From Nocardia asteroides (GTDB lineage Bacteria; Actinomycetota; Actinomycetes; Mycobacteriales; Mycobacteriaceae), in contig NZ_CP089214.1 of NCBI RefSeq assembly GCF_021183625.1, positions 4,154,001 to 4,218,000 on the forward strand: a stretch of DNA of 64,000 nt, in the 5' to 3' direction. Below are positions 17,900 to 26,530 of this stretch, piece after piece. A program made the translations under genes and the position numbers. Position 1 is the stretch's first letter. Each line of letters starts with the position of its first letter. The notes below the pieces were generated by a model that was given only the letters and a program-made list of their open reading frames with translations, made no database searches and was not told where the DNA came from.

Positions 17900-19338
17900 T
17901 GTCTCTGCACCGCCTTCGCATACAGGTCCAGCAGCCGCTGGTCCGGGTCGTAACGTTTTTTCAACTCGGTGTAATGGCTGCCGCCGTAGAGCGCCGAGAA
18001 TTCATCCTTGTCGTAGAAGGAATCCGAGTACAGCGATTTGTGGCCGTCGAACTCGGTGACGGTGCGCTCGATGGCGCGGTTGGCCGCGCCCTCCGGCTGT
18101 CCGGGAACGGTCGGCACCGCCGACCAGAAGCCCACGTTCACGTAGGTGCGCCCCGGCGCCAGCGGGTACAGCGGCCAGGCGCGCCCGTCCGCGGCGGCCT
18201 CGGCCCCGCTGTCGCGCAGGCGCAGCGGGCAGAGCCAGATCGGCTCGATCGGGATCTCCCGCAGGAACCACTCGACGAAGTCGGCGGTGCGCTCCACCGG
18301 AACCTCGATGTCCTGCACCACCCGCTCCTGCGGCGGGTTGCCCTTCCGCGCGCCGAGCCGGTCCGCGATCCCGTACCTGCGGTCCAGCGCGACCAGCTTC
18401 CAGTAGAAGCTGCTGCGGCGGTATTTCTTCGGCCAGAACCGGCGGATGCGCGGGTTCTGCGTGCCGAAGGCGCGGGAGCACCAGAACCAGTCGGTGTCCC
18501 AGCGCCAGAGGTAGTCGCCGATGCCGAGCCGGTCGCGCTTCGGGGCGGCGCCGTCGTGCCTGATGGACTGGTAGAAGATATCCATCCCGGTGTAATCGCT
18601 GGTCGGGCCCGGTTCGTCGGTCTGCCTGCCGAGTACCAGGTAGCTCTCGTCGGCGGTGAAGACCACGCCGTCCAGGTAGTCGACCTGCTCGCCGTCGTGC
18701 GTCCGGTCAAGCACGATCCTGGTCAGCGCGGCCTCGAGCGCGCGCAGGTCGTAAAAGCGCACGTGCCGCAGCTCGACGTAGGGGAGCACCGGCTCCAGCT
18801 CGATCTTCAGCCGGACGGTGTAGCCGAGCGTGCCGTAGGAGTTGGGGAAGCCGCGGAAGAGGTCGGCGTACTCGCCGTCGGGGCGGACGGTGCGGATCTC
18901 GCCGGAGCCGGTGAGGACATCCATCTCCAGCACCGACTCGTGCGGCAGCCCGCTGCGGAACGAGCTGGACTCGATGCCGAGCCCGGTCACGGCGCCGCCG
19001 AGGGTGATCGTCTTGAGCTGCGGCACCACCAGCGGCGCCAGCCCGTACGGCAGCGTGGCGGCGACCAGGTCCTCGTAGGTGGTCATGCCCGCGACGTCGG
19101 CGGTGCGTGCCTCCGGGTCGACCGCGATCACCGAGGTGAGGCCGGAGACATCCAGCCCGGGAGCGGAATTGCTCGCCCGCGCCCGGAACAAATTCGAGGT
19201 TTTCTTCGCCAAACGGACATTTGCATCGGGCGGAATGGCGCGATAGCTCGCGAGTAGTCGCTCGACGCCTTCCTGATGCGCGGCGAAACCGGATTCGCGT
19301 GTGGCCGGGACATGGCCGGCCTTCCTCATCGGACTCAC
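17896..19338 (-). CDS. FAD-binding oxidoreductase (Rv3719-like)
   Basis: A PCMH-type FAD-binding protein of about 480 residues. The FAD domain is marked by DVSGLTSVIAVDPEARTADV and the LGGAVTGLGIESSSF stretch. The C-terminal half is basic and aromatic. It is coupled by a 4-bp overlap to the downstream cyclopropane synthase. In Mycobacteriales the same pair occurs at Rv3719-Rv3720, and the oxidoreductase is thought to act on the methylene/methyl branch, which I take as inference. The GTG at 19338 is 5 nt after GAGGGG; the GTG at 19344 overlaps that sequence and is a poorer start. Confidence 0.82.
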   Translation of the reverse strand: MSPMRKAGHVPATRESGFAAHQEGVERLLASYRAIPPDANVRLAKKTSNLFRARASNSAPGLDVSGLTSVIAVDPEARTADVAGMTTYEDLVAATLPYGLAPLVVPQLKTITLGGAVTGLGIESSSFRSGLPHESVLEMDVLTGSGEIRTVRPDGEYADLFRGFPNSYGTLGYTVRLKIELEPVLPYVELRHVRFYDLRALEAALTRIVLDRTHDGEQVDYLDGVVFTADESYLVLGRQTDEPGPTSDYTGMDIFYQSIRHDGAAPKRDRLGIGDYLWRWDTDWFWCSRAFGTQNPRIRRFWPKKYRRSSFYWKLVALDRRYGIADRLGARKGNPPQERVVQDIEVPVERTADFVEWFLREIPIEPIWLCPLRLRDSGAEAAADGRAWPLYPLAPGRTYVNVGFWSAVPTVPGQPEGAANRAIERTVTEFDGHKSLYSDSFYDKDEFSALYGGSHYTELKKRYDPDQRLLDLYAKAVQRQ

Positions 19339-19588
19339 TGCCACCCCTCGACGCTAGTACGTCGAACCGGCACCGGCCATCAAGTTCACCGTGTCGGCCG
19401 AGAAATGTCACGGGAGACGGCGAAGAGGGAACAAGCAGGTAACACGGCGGTGTTGTATCCGCCTCGACGGTGGGCGCGCATTCGTGCCGGAACACCGCAT
19501 CGGGCAGGATCTCAGGCGTCCGGGCGCCTCAGCCCGGACGTTTCGGACAGCAGGGCGCCGGGGCAGGCGTCCGGAGAAGGAGTGCGAA

Positions 19589-20023
19589 GTGGGACAGGTC
19601 AGCGCCAGCAGTTCGATCACGGTGCCCGCGGATCCCCAGCGGGTGCTGGCGGCCGTGGCCGACTACGACACCGTCCGGCCGCGCATCCTCAGCGCGCACT
19701 ACCGCGACTACCGCGTGCTCGAGGGCGGCAAGGGCACCGGCACCGTCGCCGAGTGGATCCTGCAGGCCACCGAGAAGCGGCAGCGCAGCGTGCACGCGGT
19801 CGTGACCGCGACGGATTCCACCGTGACCGAGCAGGATTCGAACTCCACCCTGGTCACCACCTGGACCGTGAGCCCCGACGGCACCGGTTCCGCGGTCACG
19901 CTGCGCACCACGTGGAACGGCGCCGGCGGGGTCAAGGGCATCTTCGAGGGCATCTTCGCCCCGCTCGGCCTGAAGAAGATCCAGGCCGAGGTGCTGGAGA
20001 ACCTGAAGAACGAATTGGCGTAG
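19589..20023 (+). CDS. SRPBCC-family protein (Rv3718c-like)
   Basis: A 144-residue START/SRPBCC-fold protein, a small-molecule or lipid-binding beta-grasp barrel. It starts with QVSASSSITVPADPQRVLAA and closes with the long C-terminal helix GLKKIQAEVLENLKNELA. The GTG at 19589 follows GGAGAAGGAG at 19572-19581; the frame is open upstream but has no family features there. It is divergent from the FAD oxidoreductase gene, the same arrangement as Rv3718c/Rv3719. The ligand is unknown. Confidence 0.8.
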   Translation: MGQVSASSSITVPADPQRVLAAVADYDTVRPRILSAHYRDYRVLEGGKGTGTVAEWILQATEKRQRSVHAVVTATDSTVTEQDSNSTLVTTWTVSPDGTGSAVTLRTTWNGAGGVKGIFEGIFAPLGLKKIQAEVLENLKNELA

Positions 20024-20052
20024 GGGTCTCGCGGTACTCGATGGGCGAGCCG

Positions 20053-20394
20053 CTAGCGCGTCTCGCCGATATCGAACAGGTTCCCCTCGGGATCGCTCAG
20101 CGTGGTCCAGCGCGCGCCGTACTCGTCGAACTCGCCGAGCTGCTTCGCGCCGAGGGCGAGTGCCCGCTCGACCTGCGCCCGCCGCTCCGGCGTGTGCAGG
20201 TCGAGGTGCACCGAGTTCTTGCCCGGCGTCCTGTCCGGCACCTTGATGAACATGAGCGTCGGGGCGCCGCCCACGGTGGCGAAGTACTCCGAGGCCTCCG
20301 GATCGACCTTCCGGTCGAGCAGTTCGGCGTAGAAGCCGGCCAGCGCGGCGGCGTTCTCGCTGTCGATGGTGACGTGCGCGAGCTCGAGTGCCAT
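20053..20394 (-). CDS. VOC (glyoxalase/bleomycin-resistance) family protein
   Basis: A 113-residue single VOC module: MALELAHVTIDSENAAALAGFYAELL at the N-terminus, with the metal-ligand pattern HV...E and the C-terminal WTTLSDPEGNLFDI strand. Such proteins bind metal and act on small electrophiles, or sequester them. The ATG follows AGGAGGAACC. The upstream MerR gene ends 13 bp before the start, so the pair is an operon and the MerR regulator probably controls both. The substrate is unknown. Confidence 0.82.
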   Translation of the reverse strand: MALELAHVTIDSENAAALAGFYAELLDRKVDPEASEYFATVGGAPTLMFIKVPDRTPGKNSVHLDLHTPERRAQVERALALGAKQLGEFDEYGARWTTLSDPEGNLFDIGETR

Positions 20395-20407
20395 GGTTCC
20401 TCCTGAA

Positions 20408-21238
20408 TCAGCGGATGGGCCAGCAGATTTCGGTGCGGTAGCCGGCCGGGTCGTCGATCCGGTCCGGCCCGGCCAGGTAGATTTCGCGGATCGGCTCGGG
20501 CAGCGAGACGTCGTGCGCGGCGACGTGGCTGCCGAGCGCGCCGTAGCTGCGGTCGAAGTCCTCGAAGCCGCCCTCGTGCACGGCGACCGCGAAGCGGCCG
20601 CCGGGAAGTTCGGTGAGCAGCGGCGCGGGGTGGGTGCCGGCGGCCGCGGGCAGGGACCCGCCGGTGCCGGGCGGCACCGGGACGTACGCCGTCACCTCGC
20701 CCGCGTCCTCCGCGAACCAGGCGGCGGAGTACGTCGCCCCGCCCGGCCCGGCGGGCGGTACCCCCGCGGCCGCCAGCGTCCGGTGGAGCAGGGCGAAGGC
20801 GCTGCCGCACCAGGCCCCGATATCGGCGCGGGCCACCGCATCGGTGACGGTGAGCGCGGGGAACGCGGCCGTGCTGCGGTACTCCACCGCGAGCGCGCGC
20901 GTTCCCGGCGCGAGCAGCGCGCGCAGCGAGGCGACCACGTCGCGGGTGCGGTTCAGCTCCTCCTCCATCCGGAGCAGGTGCGCGCACAGCGCGGCGTCCC
21001 TCGTCGGCCCGTCGGCCGCCCCGAGCACCGTGCGGATCTCCTCCACCGGCATGTCCAGCGCGCGCAGGCGGCGGATCAGGTGCGCGGACGGCACCTGATC
21101 CACCGAGTAGCGGCGGTAGCCCGAGCCCGGGTCGATCGCCGCTGGCTCGAGCAGCGCGATGTCGTGGTAGTACCGCAGCGCCTTCACGCTGAGGTAGGTC
21201 AACCGGGAGAACTCCCCGATCGGGACGGTCGCTGTCAT
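20408..21238 (-). CDS. MerR-family regulator with GyrI-like effector domain
   Basis: A 276-residue protein. The MerR winged helix is at 1-70 (IGEFSRLTYLSVKALRYYHDIALLEP, then GYRRYSVDQ). A dimerisation coiled coil is followed by a C-terminal effector-binding domain of GyrI type from about 115. The upstream frame reaches 21253, but the ATG at 21238 begins the HTH directly and sits exactly where a leaderless start is expected from the promoter. It would sense a small molecule and twist a promoter with a long spacer. It forms an operon with the VOC gene. Confidence 0.85.
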   Translation of the reverse strand: MTATVPIGEFSRLTYLSVKALRYYHDIALLEPAAIDPGSGYRRYSVDQVPSAHLIRRLRALDMPVEEIRTVLGAADGPTRDAALCAHLLRMEEELNRTRDVVASLRALLAPGTRALAVEYRSTAAFPALTVTDAVARADIGAWCGSAFALLHRTLAAAGVPPAGPGGATYSAAWFAEDAGEVTAYVPVPPGTGGSLPAAAGTHPAPLLTELPGGRFAVAVHEGGFEDFDRSYGALGSHVAAHDVSLPEPIREIYLAGPDRIDDPAGYRTEICWPIR

Positions 21239-21244
21239 GGGTTC

Positions 21245-21275
21245 AGCGAACACCCTCCCGTGGCGGGAGAGTCAA
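21245..21275 (-). promoter_or_regulatory. MerR-type autoregulated promoter
   Basis: On the minus strand TTGACT (21270-21275) is followed by a 19-bp spacer containing the inverted repeat CTCCCG-N3-CGGGAG (21255-21269). A weak -10 TTCGCT (21245-21250) ends 6 nt before the ATG. A 19-bp spacer filled by a dyad is the hallmark of MerR-controlled promoters. Confidence 0.7.
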
Positions 21276-21279
21276 CCGA

Positions 21280-21843
21280 TCACGGCGTGGCGACCACGAA
21301 GGTCAGCAGCAGCGTGTTCACCTCGTCGAGCCACCACGAGTAGCCGAACCAGACCCCGGGCGCGACCTCGCGCACCTCGTCGTGCACCTGCGGGGTCGGT
21401 GACGGCGTGTAGTCCAGCACCCAGGCCGGGCGGCCGTCGAGCAGCGCGGTGCCGCGGTAGCTGTTCGCCGGCCAGGCGGCGATGTCGAGCGCGGTGACCC
21501 GATTGGTGAGGGGGCCGCCGTCCGGGCCGGTGGCGAAGGTCTTGCCGATCCAGAACGCGGGGGTGATGTCCTGGATGTAGCCGGGGCGCACCACCCAGCC
21601 GCTGGTGACGCCGCGCGGGGCGGCGCCGGGCGGGGCCTCGTGGAACAGCAGATCCTGCTGGTCCGGCGTGCAGCGGAAGCGGAGCGCATCGATGGTCGCC
21701 GCTCGATTGCCGGAGTCCAGGACACAGCCGCCGCCGTAGTCGGCGACACCCGAGTCGGCCTGCGCGGCGCCGGTGCAGGCGAACAGCAGCGCCGACGCCG
21801 ACGCGGCTATGGTGAGAACGGACTTACGGAGAAGCGGGGACAT
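21280..21843 (-). CDS. Secreted protein of unknown function
   Basis: A 187-residue protein with a clear signal peptide (KSVLTIAASASALLFACTGAAQA, cleavage near residue 29) and a mature domain of about 158 residues. The mature part has two cysteines (GGGCVLD and RFRCTPD) that could pair. I do not recognise the family. The ATG follows CTGGAG. It sits where mycobacteria carry the ami gene Rv3717, but it is not an amidase. Its 3' end lies just upstream of the MerR promoter on the same strand. Confidence 0.6.
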   Translation of the reverse strand: MSPLLRKSVLTIAASASALLFACTGAAQADSGVADYGGGCVLDSGNRAATIDALRFRCTPDQQDLLFHEAPPGAAPRGVTSGWVVRPGYIQDITPAFWIGKTFATGPDGGPLTNRVTALDIAAWPANSYRGTALLDGRPAWVLDYTPSPTPQVHDEVREVAPGVWFGYSWWLDEVNTLLLTFVVATP

Positions 21844-22032
21844 CGTCGGCTCCAGGGTCGCTACCGGTCATCGTTTGCTGTCCGAGAAAGATCGCCGCAC
21901 TGTAGCCAGTGCAACATTTCTCCCGGGCCCGACCCGAGTTCCATGATAAATCCTCGCAAAACCGGCGATGTACCGGTCCCCGGCGCGGACTAGTCTGGAC
22001 GCTGACATTCCCGCCCGCTGGAAGGAATTCTC

Positions 22033-22365
22033 GTGCAACCCGATGGCCAGTTCGACATGCAGCAGCTCCTCGCGCAAGCGCAGCAGATGCAGCAGGCGGT
22101 GATGGAGGCCCAGGCCGAGATCGCGGCCTCCGAGGTGCAGGGGCAGGCAGGCGGCGGCCTGGTGCAGGTCACCATCAAGGCATCCGGCGAGGTGGTCGCG
22201 CTGACCATCGATCCGAAGGTCGTCGACCCCGAGGACGTCGACGGGCTGCAGGACCTGGTGATCGGCGCGGTCAACGACGCGATGGCGAACGCGCAGCAGC
22301 TCGCGGCCGACCGGCTCGGCCCGCTCTCCGGCGGCCTCGGCGGCGGCCAGCTGCCCGGCTTCTGA
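22033..22365 (+). CDS. ybaB: YbaB/EbfC nucleoid-associated protein
   Basis: A 110-residue DNA-binding protein. It has a Gln/Met-rich N-terminal helix (QQLLAQAQQMQQAVMEAQAEI), a central VTIKASGEVVALTIDPKVV sheet, and a C-terminal Gly-rich tail GGLGGGQLPGF. It forms hand-shaped dimers on DNA and is nearly always encoded next to recR, as here (9 bp apart). The GTG start follows GGAAGGAA. A possible -10 TAGTCT at 21991-21996 serves the pair. Confidence 0.93.
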   Translation: MQPDGQFDMQQLLAQAQQMQQAVMEAQAEIAASEVQGQAGGGLVQVTIKASGEVVALTIDPKVVDPEDVDGLQDLVIGAVNDAMANAQQLAADRLGPLSGGLGGGQLPGF

Positions 22366-22373
22366 GGCCGTAG

Positions 22374-22982
22374 GTGTACGAGGGCCCGGTCCAGGATCTG
22401 ATCGACGAGCTGGGGCGGCTGCCCGGCGTCGGACCGAAGAGCGCGCAGCGCATCGCCTTTCACCTGCTCGGAGTCGAGGCGCCGGAGATCGACCGGCTGC
22501 AGGCGGCGCTGCAGAAGGTGCGCGACGGCGTGCGCTTCTGCGCCGAGTGCGGCACCGTCTCCGACGGCGAGCTCTGCCGCATCTGCGTCGACCCGCGCCG
22601 CGACCGCACCATGATCTGCGTGGTCGAGGAGCCGAAGGACGTGCAGGCGATCGAGCGCACCCGCGAGTTCCGCGGCCGCTACCACGTGCTCGGCGGCGCG
22701 CTCGACCCGCTCAACGGCGTCGGGCCGGACCAGCTCCGCATCCGGCAGCTGCTCGCCCGCATCGGGAACCAGCAGGACGGGGTCGACGTCAGCGAGGTCA
22801 TCATCGCGACCGACCCGAACACCGAGGGCGAGGCAACGGCCACCTACCTGGTGCGCATGCTGCGCGACTTCCCCGGGTTGTCGGTCACCCGGTTGGCCTC
22901 CGGGCTGCCGATGGGCGGTGACCTGGAGTTCGCGGACGAGCTGACCCTCGGCCGGGCGCTGTCGGGGCGTCGCGCGCTCTGA
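22374..22982 (+). CDS. recR: Recombination mediator protein RecR
   Basis: A 202-residue protein with an N-terminal helix-hairpin-helix (LGRLPGVGPKSAQRIAFHLL) and a zinc finger with Cys 56, 59, 68 and 71. The Toprim domain contains CVVEEPKDV and ATDPNTEGEATATYL, and the Walker-B-like tail is GLPMGGDLEFADELTLGRAL. It works with RecF and RecO to load RecA on gaps. It is co-transcribed with ybaB, as in M. tuberculosis Rv3716c-Rv3715c. Confidence 0.96.
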   Translation: MYEGPVQDLIDELGRLPGVGPKSAQRIAFHLLGVEAPEIDRLQAALQKVRDGVRFCAECGTVSDGELCRICVDPRRDRTMICVVEEPKDVQAIERTREFRGRYHVLGGALDPLNGVGPDQLRIRQLLARIGNQQDGVDVSEVIIATDPNTEGEATATYLVRMLRDFPGLSVTRLASGLPMGGDLEFADELTLGRALSGRRAL

Positions 22983-23015
22983 CGCCGGGGGGTGGTGCAT
23001 CGCGGGCGGGCGGAT

Positions 23016-23021
23016 TAGCCT
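23016..23021 (+). promoter_or_regulatory. Candidate -10 box for leaderless lysE-like gene
   Basis: TAGCCT ends 7 nt before the ATG at 23029, and no Shine-Dalgarno sequence is present between them. Confidence 0.45.
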
Positions 23022-23028
23022 GCGGGCA

Positions 23029-23640
23029 ATGGGGATCGAATTTCTGCTGACCACCGTGATCATCGCGGCGACGCCGGGCACCGGGGTGCTGTTCACGGTG
23101 GCGGCCGGGCTGGCCCGTGGTGCCAGGGCGTCGGTGGTCGCGGCCTTCGGCTGCACGCTCGGCGTGGTGCCACACGTGCTTGCGGCGGTCACCGGCCTCG
23201 CGGCGCTGCTGCACACCAGCGCGCTTGCCTTCCAGACGGTGAAGTACCTCGGTGTCGCCTACCTGCTCTATCTGGCCTGGAGCACACTGCGCGAGCGCGG
23301 CGCGCTCACGCTGCCCGAACCGGGTGAGGCCCCGTCGGCGCGCCGGGGGATCGGGTCCGCGGTACTGCTGAATCTGCTCAACCCCAAGCTGACGCTCTTC
23401 TTCGTCGCCTTCCTGCCACAGTTCGTTCCGATCGACGCCGCGGCCGCGCACCCGGCCATGCTTGCCGCGGGCGGGGTGTTCATGGCCGTCACCTTCGTTG
23501 TGTTCGTCGGCTACGGGCTGGGTGCCGCGGCCATGCGCGCGAATGTGCTGGCCAGGCCGCGGGTGGTGGGGTGGATGCGCCGCGTCTTCGGCGCGTCGTT
23601 CCTGCTCCTGGCCGGCCGCTTGGCGGTGCAGGACCGCTGA
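23029..23640 (+). CDS. LysE/RhtB-family amino-acid exporter
   Basis: A 203-residue inner-membrane protein with about six helices and the family pattern ATPGTGVLFTVAAGLARGARA near the N-terminus, then LGVAYLLYLAWSTLRE and LNLLNPKLTLFFVAFLPQF. Members export amino acids such as lysine, threonine or homoserine lactone; the substrate cannot be read from sequence. It is monocistronic, with 4 bp to the convergent unknown gene. Confidence 0.88.
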   Translation: MGIEFLLTTVIIAATPGTGVLFTVAAGLARGARASVVAAFGCTLGVVPHVLAAVTGLAALLHTSALAFQTVKYLGVAYLLYLAWSTLRERGALTLPEPGEAPSARRGIGSAVLLNLLNPKLTLFFVAFLPQFVPIDAAAAHPAMLAAGGVFMAVTFVVFVGYGLGAAAMRANVLARPRVVGWMRRVFGASFLLLAGRLAVQDR

Positions 23641-23644
23641 GGAG

Positions 23645-24289
23645 TCAGAGCTCGACCGGGCTCCAGGTGACCCGGTCGAAGCGGGTGCGCTCGCCGCGGG
23701 CCCAGTCCCAGATGAGCGCGGCGACGGTGCCGGCGTCGGGGATCACCGTGCCGAAGTGGCGATCGGCGGCGCCGTCGCGGTACTCCAGGGTGTACTCGCC
23801 GGAGTCTTCGCGGTAGGTCTGGATGTAGTCGTTCGGGCCGCGGTCGACCACCAGGTAGGGGTTCGGGGCGGCCAGGCCGGCGACCCAGTCCTCGGCCAGC
23901 CGCTCGGTGAGGTAGGGGAATTCGCCCGCGCCGCCGTGGCTGACGGCCAGCGGGAGGTGGCCGGCCGGGTCGATGAGCCAGGCGAGCTGCGGGTCGAAGA
24001 GCGCGTAGCCGCGTGGGGTGGCCAGCTCGAAGAGCAGGGCGCGGCCGAAGCCGATGGCGTCGTACGGCATCGCCACCGGCAGGGTGTCGCCCGTCGCGTG
24101 CCCGCCGATCGGCGACACGCTGAGGAACGAGTCGTCCTCGGGCAGTTCCCCGTTGCGCCGGTTCAGCTCGGCGGCGATCTCGGCGACGGCGGCCGATTCG
24201 GGCTTGCCCTCCTGGGCGTCCAGGTACTCCTCAGCCGCAGGCACCGTCGACGCGACACCGGAGGGCAGCAGGACCAGGTCGTAGCTCAC
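23645..24289 (-). CDS. Unrecognised protein
   Basis: A 214-residue, acidic, soluble protein (MSYDLVLLPSG at the start, MPYDAIGFGRALLF in the middle, WDWARGERTRFDRVTWSPVEL at the end). I do not recognise the family; no signal, membrane segment or catalytic motif is obvious. The start ATG overlaps the stop of the upstream 68-residue Cys-rich gene by 4 bases (24286-24289), so the two are translated together. Confidence 0.65.
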   Translation of the reverse strand: MSYDLVLLPSGVASTVPAAEEYLDAQEGKPESAAVAEIAAELNRRNGELPEDDSFLSVSPIGGHATGDTLPVAMPYDAIGFGRALLFELATPRGYALFDPQLAWLIDPAGHLPLAVSHGGAGEFPYLTERLAEDWVAGLAAPNPYLVVDRGPNDYIQTYREDSGEYTLEYRDGAADRHFGTVIPDAGTVAALIWDWARGERTRFDRVTWSPVEL

Positions 24290-24492
24290 CCGGCGAGCCT
24301 ACCGAGGCCGCGCTCCGCGCAGCCGCAGCCACCCGCGAGGTCGGTGCACTCCACCACGAAGAGGTGCCGCACCACCTCGAAATCGACGCAGCCGCCCTCG
24401 GTGCACGCGGCGATCCGCCCGGCGTGCCCGATCAGCGTCCCGTGGCAGTGATCCGTTCCGGCCGCGCAGGCCGGGCATGCGTTCGCTCCCAT
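24286..24492 (-). CDS. Small Cys-rich putative zinc-binding protein
   Basis: A 68-residue protein with paired cysteines: CPAC near the N-terminus, CHG, CTEGGC, then CTDLAGGCGC. The layout resembles a two-site zinc ribbon conserved in many actinomycetes, with no known function. The ATG at 24492 is 7 nt after GGAG; the upstream extension to 24516 lacks features. It overlaps the downstream gene by 4 bases. Confidence 0.6.
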   Translation of the reverse strand: MGANACPACAAGTDHCHGTLIGHAGRIAACTEGGCVDFEVVRHLFVVECTDLAGGCGCAERGLGRLAG

Positions 24493-24528
24493 GTACTCCG
24501 GTCTACCACCGGGCACCGACAGCGCCGC

Positions 24529-25230
24529 TCAGGCGCGCAGCCGCTCCCGGCGCAGCTGCTCCACCTCGGGCAGCGGCAGCGGCGGCAGCTCGTCGACGCC
24601 GAGCGCACGGCAGAGCAGCAGGTCGGCCAGCTCCGGATTGCGGGCCAGCGCGGGGCCGTGCATGTAGGTGCCGATCACCGAGCCCTGCACCACCCCCTCC
24701 AGCCCGTCCCCGACGCCGTTGCCGACGCCGCGGGTCACCCGGGCCAGCCCGGCCGCGTCACCGCCGAGTTTCGTTCCGCCCCTGTGGTTCTCGAAGCCGG
24801 TGAGCGGCGCGGTGAGCCCGGCGACGGTCGGCGCGGTGGTGACCTCGCCGATCGCCCGCTTCTCCTGCGGCGAGGTGGTGACGTCGATCATCCCGACGCC
24901 GTCGACCCGCTCGCCGGTGGAGGTCTCGTACCAGTGCCCGAGCACCTGGATGGCGGCGCAGATGGCCAGCACCGGGGTGCCCTTCGCCGCGGCCTCCTGC
25001 AGCCCCGGGTAGCGCTGCAGATGCCGGGTGGCGAGCCGCTGCGCGGAGTCCTCGGCGCCGCCGAGGGTGTAGATGTCCAGCGAGTTCGGCACCGGGTCGG
25101 CGAGCGTGATCTCCACGATCTCGGCCTCGTGGCCGCGCATCCGCAGCCGCTGCCGCAGCACCAGCGCGTTGCCGCCGTCGCCGTAGGTCCCCATCACATC
25201 GGGCAGAACCAGCCCGATCCGCACCGTCAC
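24529..25230 (-). CDS. gatD: Lipid II isoglutaminyl synthase, glutaminase subunit GatD
   Basis: A 233-residue class I glutamine amidotransferase (CobB/CobQ-like). It releases ammonia that MurT uses to amidate the D-glutamate of lipid II. The nucleophile Cys91 lies in LAICAAIQVLG, the catalytic His191 in GTYMHGPALARNPELAD, and the N-terminal strand is RIGLVLPDVMGTYGDGGNA. The GTG start overlaps the murT stop by 4 bases (25227-25230), consistent with an obligate complex. It corresponds to Rv3713 (older name cobQ2). Confidence 0.93.
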   Translation of the reverse strand: MTVRIGLVLPDVMGTYGDGGNALVLRQRLRMRGHEAEIVEITLADPVPNSLDIYTLGGAEDSAQRLATRHLQRYPGLQEAAAKGTPVLAICAAIQVLGHWYETSTGERVDGVGMIDVTTSPQEKRAIGEVTTAPTVAGLTAPLTGFENHRGGTKLGGDAAGLARVTRGVGNGVGDGLEGVVQGSVIGTYMHGPALARNPELADLLLCRALGVDELPPLPLPEVEQLRRERLRA

Positions 25231-26462
25231 GAGTGGTCCTCCAGATCGCGGTTGAGATCGCGGAACGCGGTGTAGTTCGCCAGCACCTCGACCTTGCCCG
25301 CCGGGCAGGAGGCGATGGCTCGCGCCGGGTCGGCCACCGTGGTGTGCTCGACGCCCGCGTAGGTGAGCCGCACCGCGAGATCGGTGGCGCGCTCGCCCGC
25401 CGCCACCACCTGGACCCCCTCGAAGTGCTCGAACCGCACATCCCAGAGCCAGGAGAGATCCTCGCCGTCCGGCACCTGCCCGTTCACCGCGATCACCAGC
25501 CCGGCCGAGTCCGGGTCGATCATGGAGAGCGCCTCCTGCCAGCCCGCCGGGTTCTTGGCCAGCAGCAGCCGGGCGGCGTGCTCGCCGACCTGGACGGTCC
25601 GGTAGCGCCCGGCGATCTCGCGCACGGTGCCCGCCGCCGCCGCCGCCTGCGCCGCGTCGGCCCCGAGCGCGACCGCCGCCGCCACGGCCTGCGCGGCATT
25701 GCCGCGGTTGGCCCGGCCGGGAAGCGCGAGGGTGAGCGGCAGCCGCAGGTCGTCCGGGCCGCGCAGCTCGGTGCCGTCCAGCCACCACTGCGGGTCGGGG
25801 CGCTCGAAGTCGGCGCCGGTGCTGCGCCAGTGCGCGCCCTCCCAGACGATCGGCTCGCCGCTGCGCGGACAGCTGGTGGCATCCATCGCCCAGCCGCTGC
25901 CCGCCGCCACCCAGACGACGTTCGGGTGGTCGTAGGCGATCGAGGCGATCAGCACGTCGTCGCAGTTGGCGACGACGACGGTGTCCGGGTGCCGTGCCAG
26001 CCCCGCGCGCAGCCTGCGCTCGATCATGTTGATCTCGCCGACCCGGTCCAGCTGGTCGCGGCTCAGGTTGAGCAGCACCACCGCCTCCGGGTTCAGCGCG
26101 TCGGTGACGTGCGGCAGGTGCAGCTCGTCCACCTCGATCGCGGCCAGCGGGGCGCCGCGCTGCGTGCTCAGCGCGGCCACGATGCCCGCGTCCATGTTCG
26201 CGCCGTCGGCCTGGGTGGCGACGGTGCCGAGCGTGCTCAGCGCCGCGGTGGTCATCCTGGTGGTGGTGGACTTGCCGTTGGTGCCGGTGATCAGCACGGT
26301 CCGCTTGCCGCGGCCGAGCTGTTCCATGAGCGAGCCGTCGATCTTCAGGGCGATCAGCCCGCCGATCATCGACCCCTTGCCGCGCCCCGCCCGCTGCGAG
26401 GCGAACGACGCGAGCGCCGCCACCCGCAGGGCGAGCCGCCCGCGCACCGAAATATCTGCCAT
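25227..26462 (-). CDS. murT: Lipid II isoglutaminyl synthase, MurT subunit
   Basis: A 411-residue Mur-ligase-like ATPase that uses ATP and GatD-derived ammonia to amidate lipid II. P-loop GTNGKST is at 60-66, with the Mur central domain signature LNLSRDQLDRVGEI and the C-terminal MurT domain ending RDLNRDLEDHS. Staphylococcal MurT carries a four-Cys zinc ribbon in the central domain. Here the matching stretch (TSCPRSGEPIVWEGAHW and onward) keeps only one Cys, so the metal site is lost. The start ATG has a TAGACT -10 box 7 nt upstream and no Shine-Dalgarno. It heads the murT-gatD operon (Rv3712-Rv3713). Confidence 0.93.
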   Translation of the reverse strand: MADISVRGRLALRVAALASFASQRAGRGKGSMIGGLIALKIDGSLMEQLGRGKRTVLITGTNGKSTTTRMTTAALSTLGTVATQADGANMDAGIVAALSTQRGAPLAAIEVDELHLPHVTDALNPEAVVLLNLSRDQLDRVGEINMIERRLRAGLARHPDTVVVANCDDVLIASIAYDHPNVVWVAAGSGWAMDATSCPRSGEPIVWEGAHWRSTGADFERPDPQWWLDGTELRGPDDLRLPLTLALPGRANRGNAAQAVAAAVALGADAAQAAAAAGTVREIAGRYRTVQVGEHAARLLLAKNPAGWQEALSMIDPDSAGLVIAVNGQVPDGEDLSWLWDVRFEHFEGVQVVAAGERATDLAVRLTYAGVEHTTVADPARAIASCPAGKVEVLANYTAFRDLNRDLEDHS

Positions 26463-26469
26463 CCCGGTG

Positions 26470-26475
26470 AGTCTA
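26470..26475 (-). promoter_or_regulatory. Candidate -10 box for leaderless murT
   Basis: TAGACT on the minus strand ends 7 nt before the murT ATG. No Shine-Dalgarno sequence lies between. Confidence 0.45.
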
Positions 26476-26530
26476 GGGGGCACGCCGGAGGTGCTCGCGC
26501 CGAGTGAGTGCGGCCTCGCGCACACTCCGC

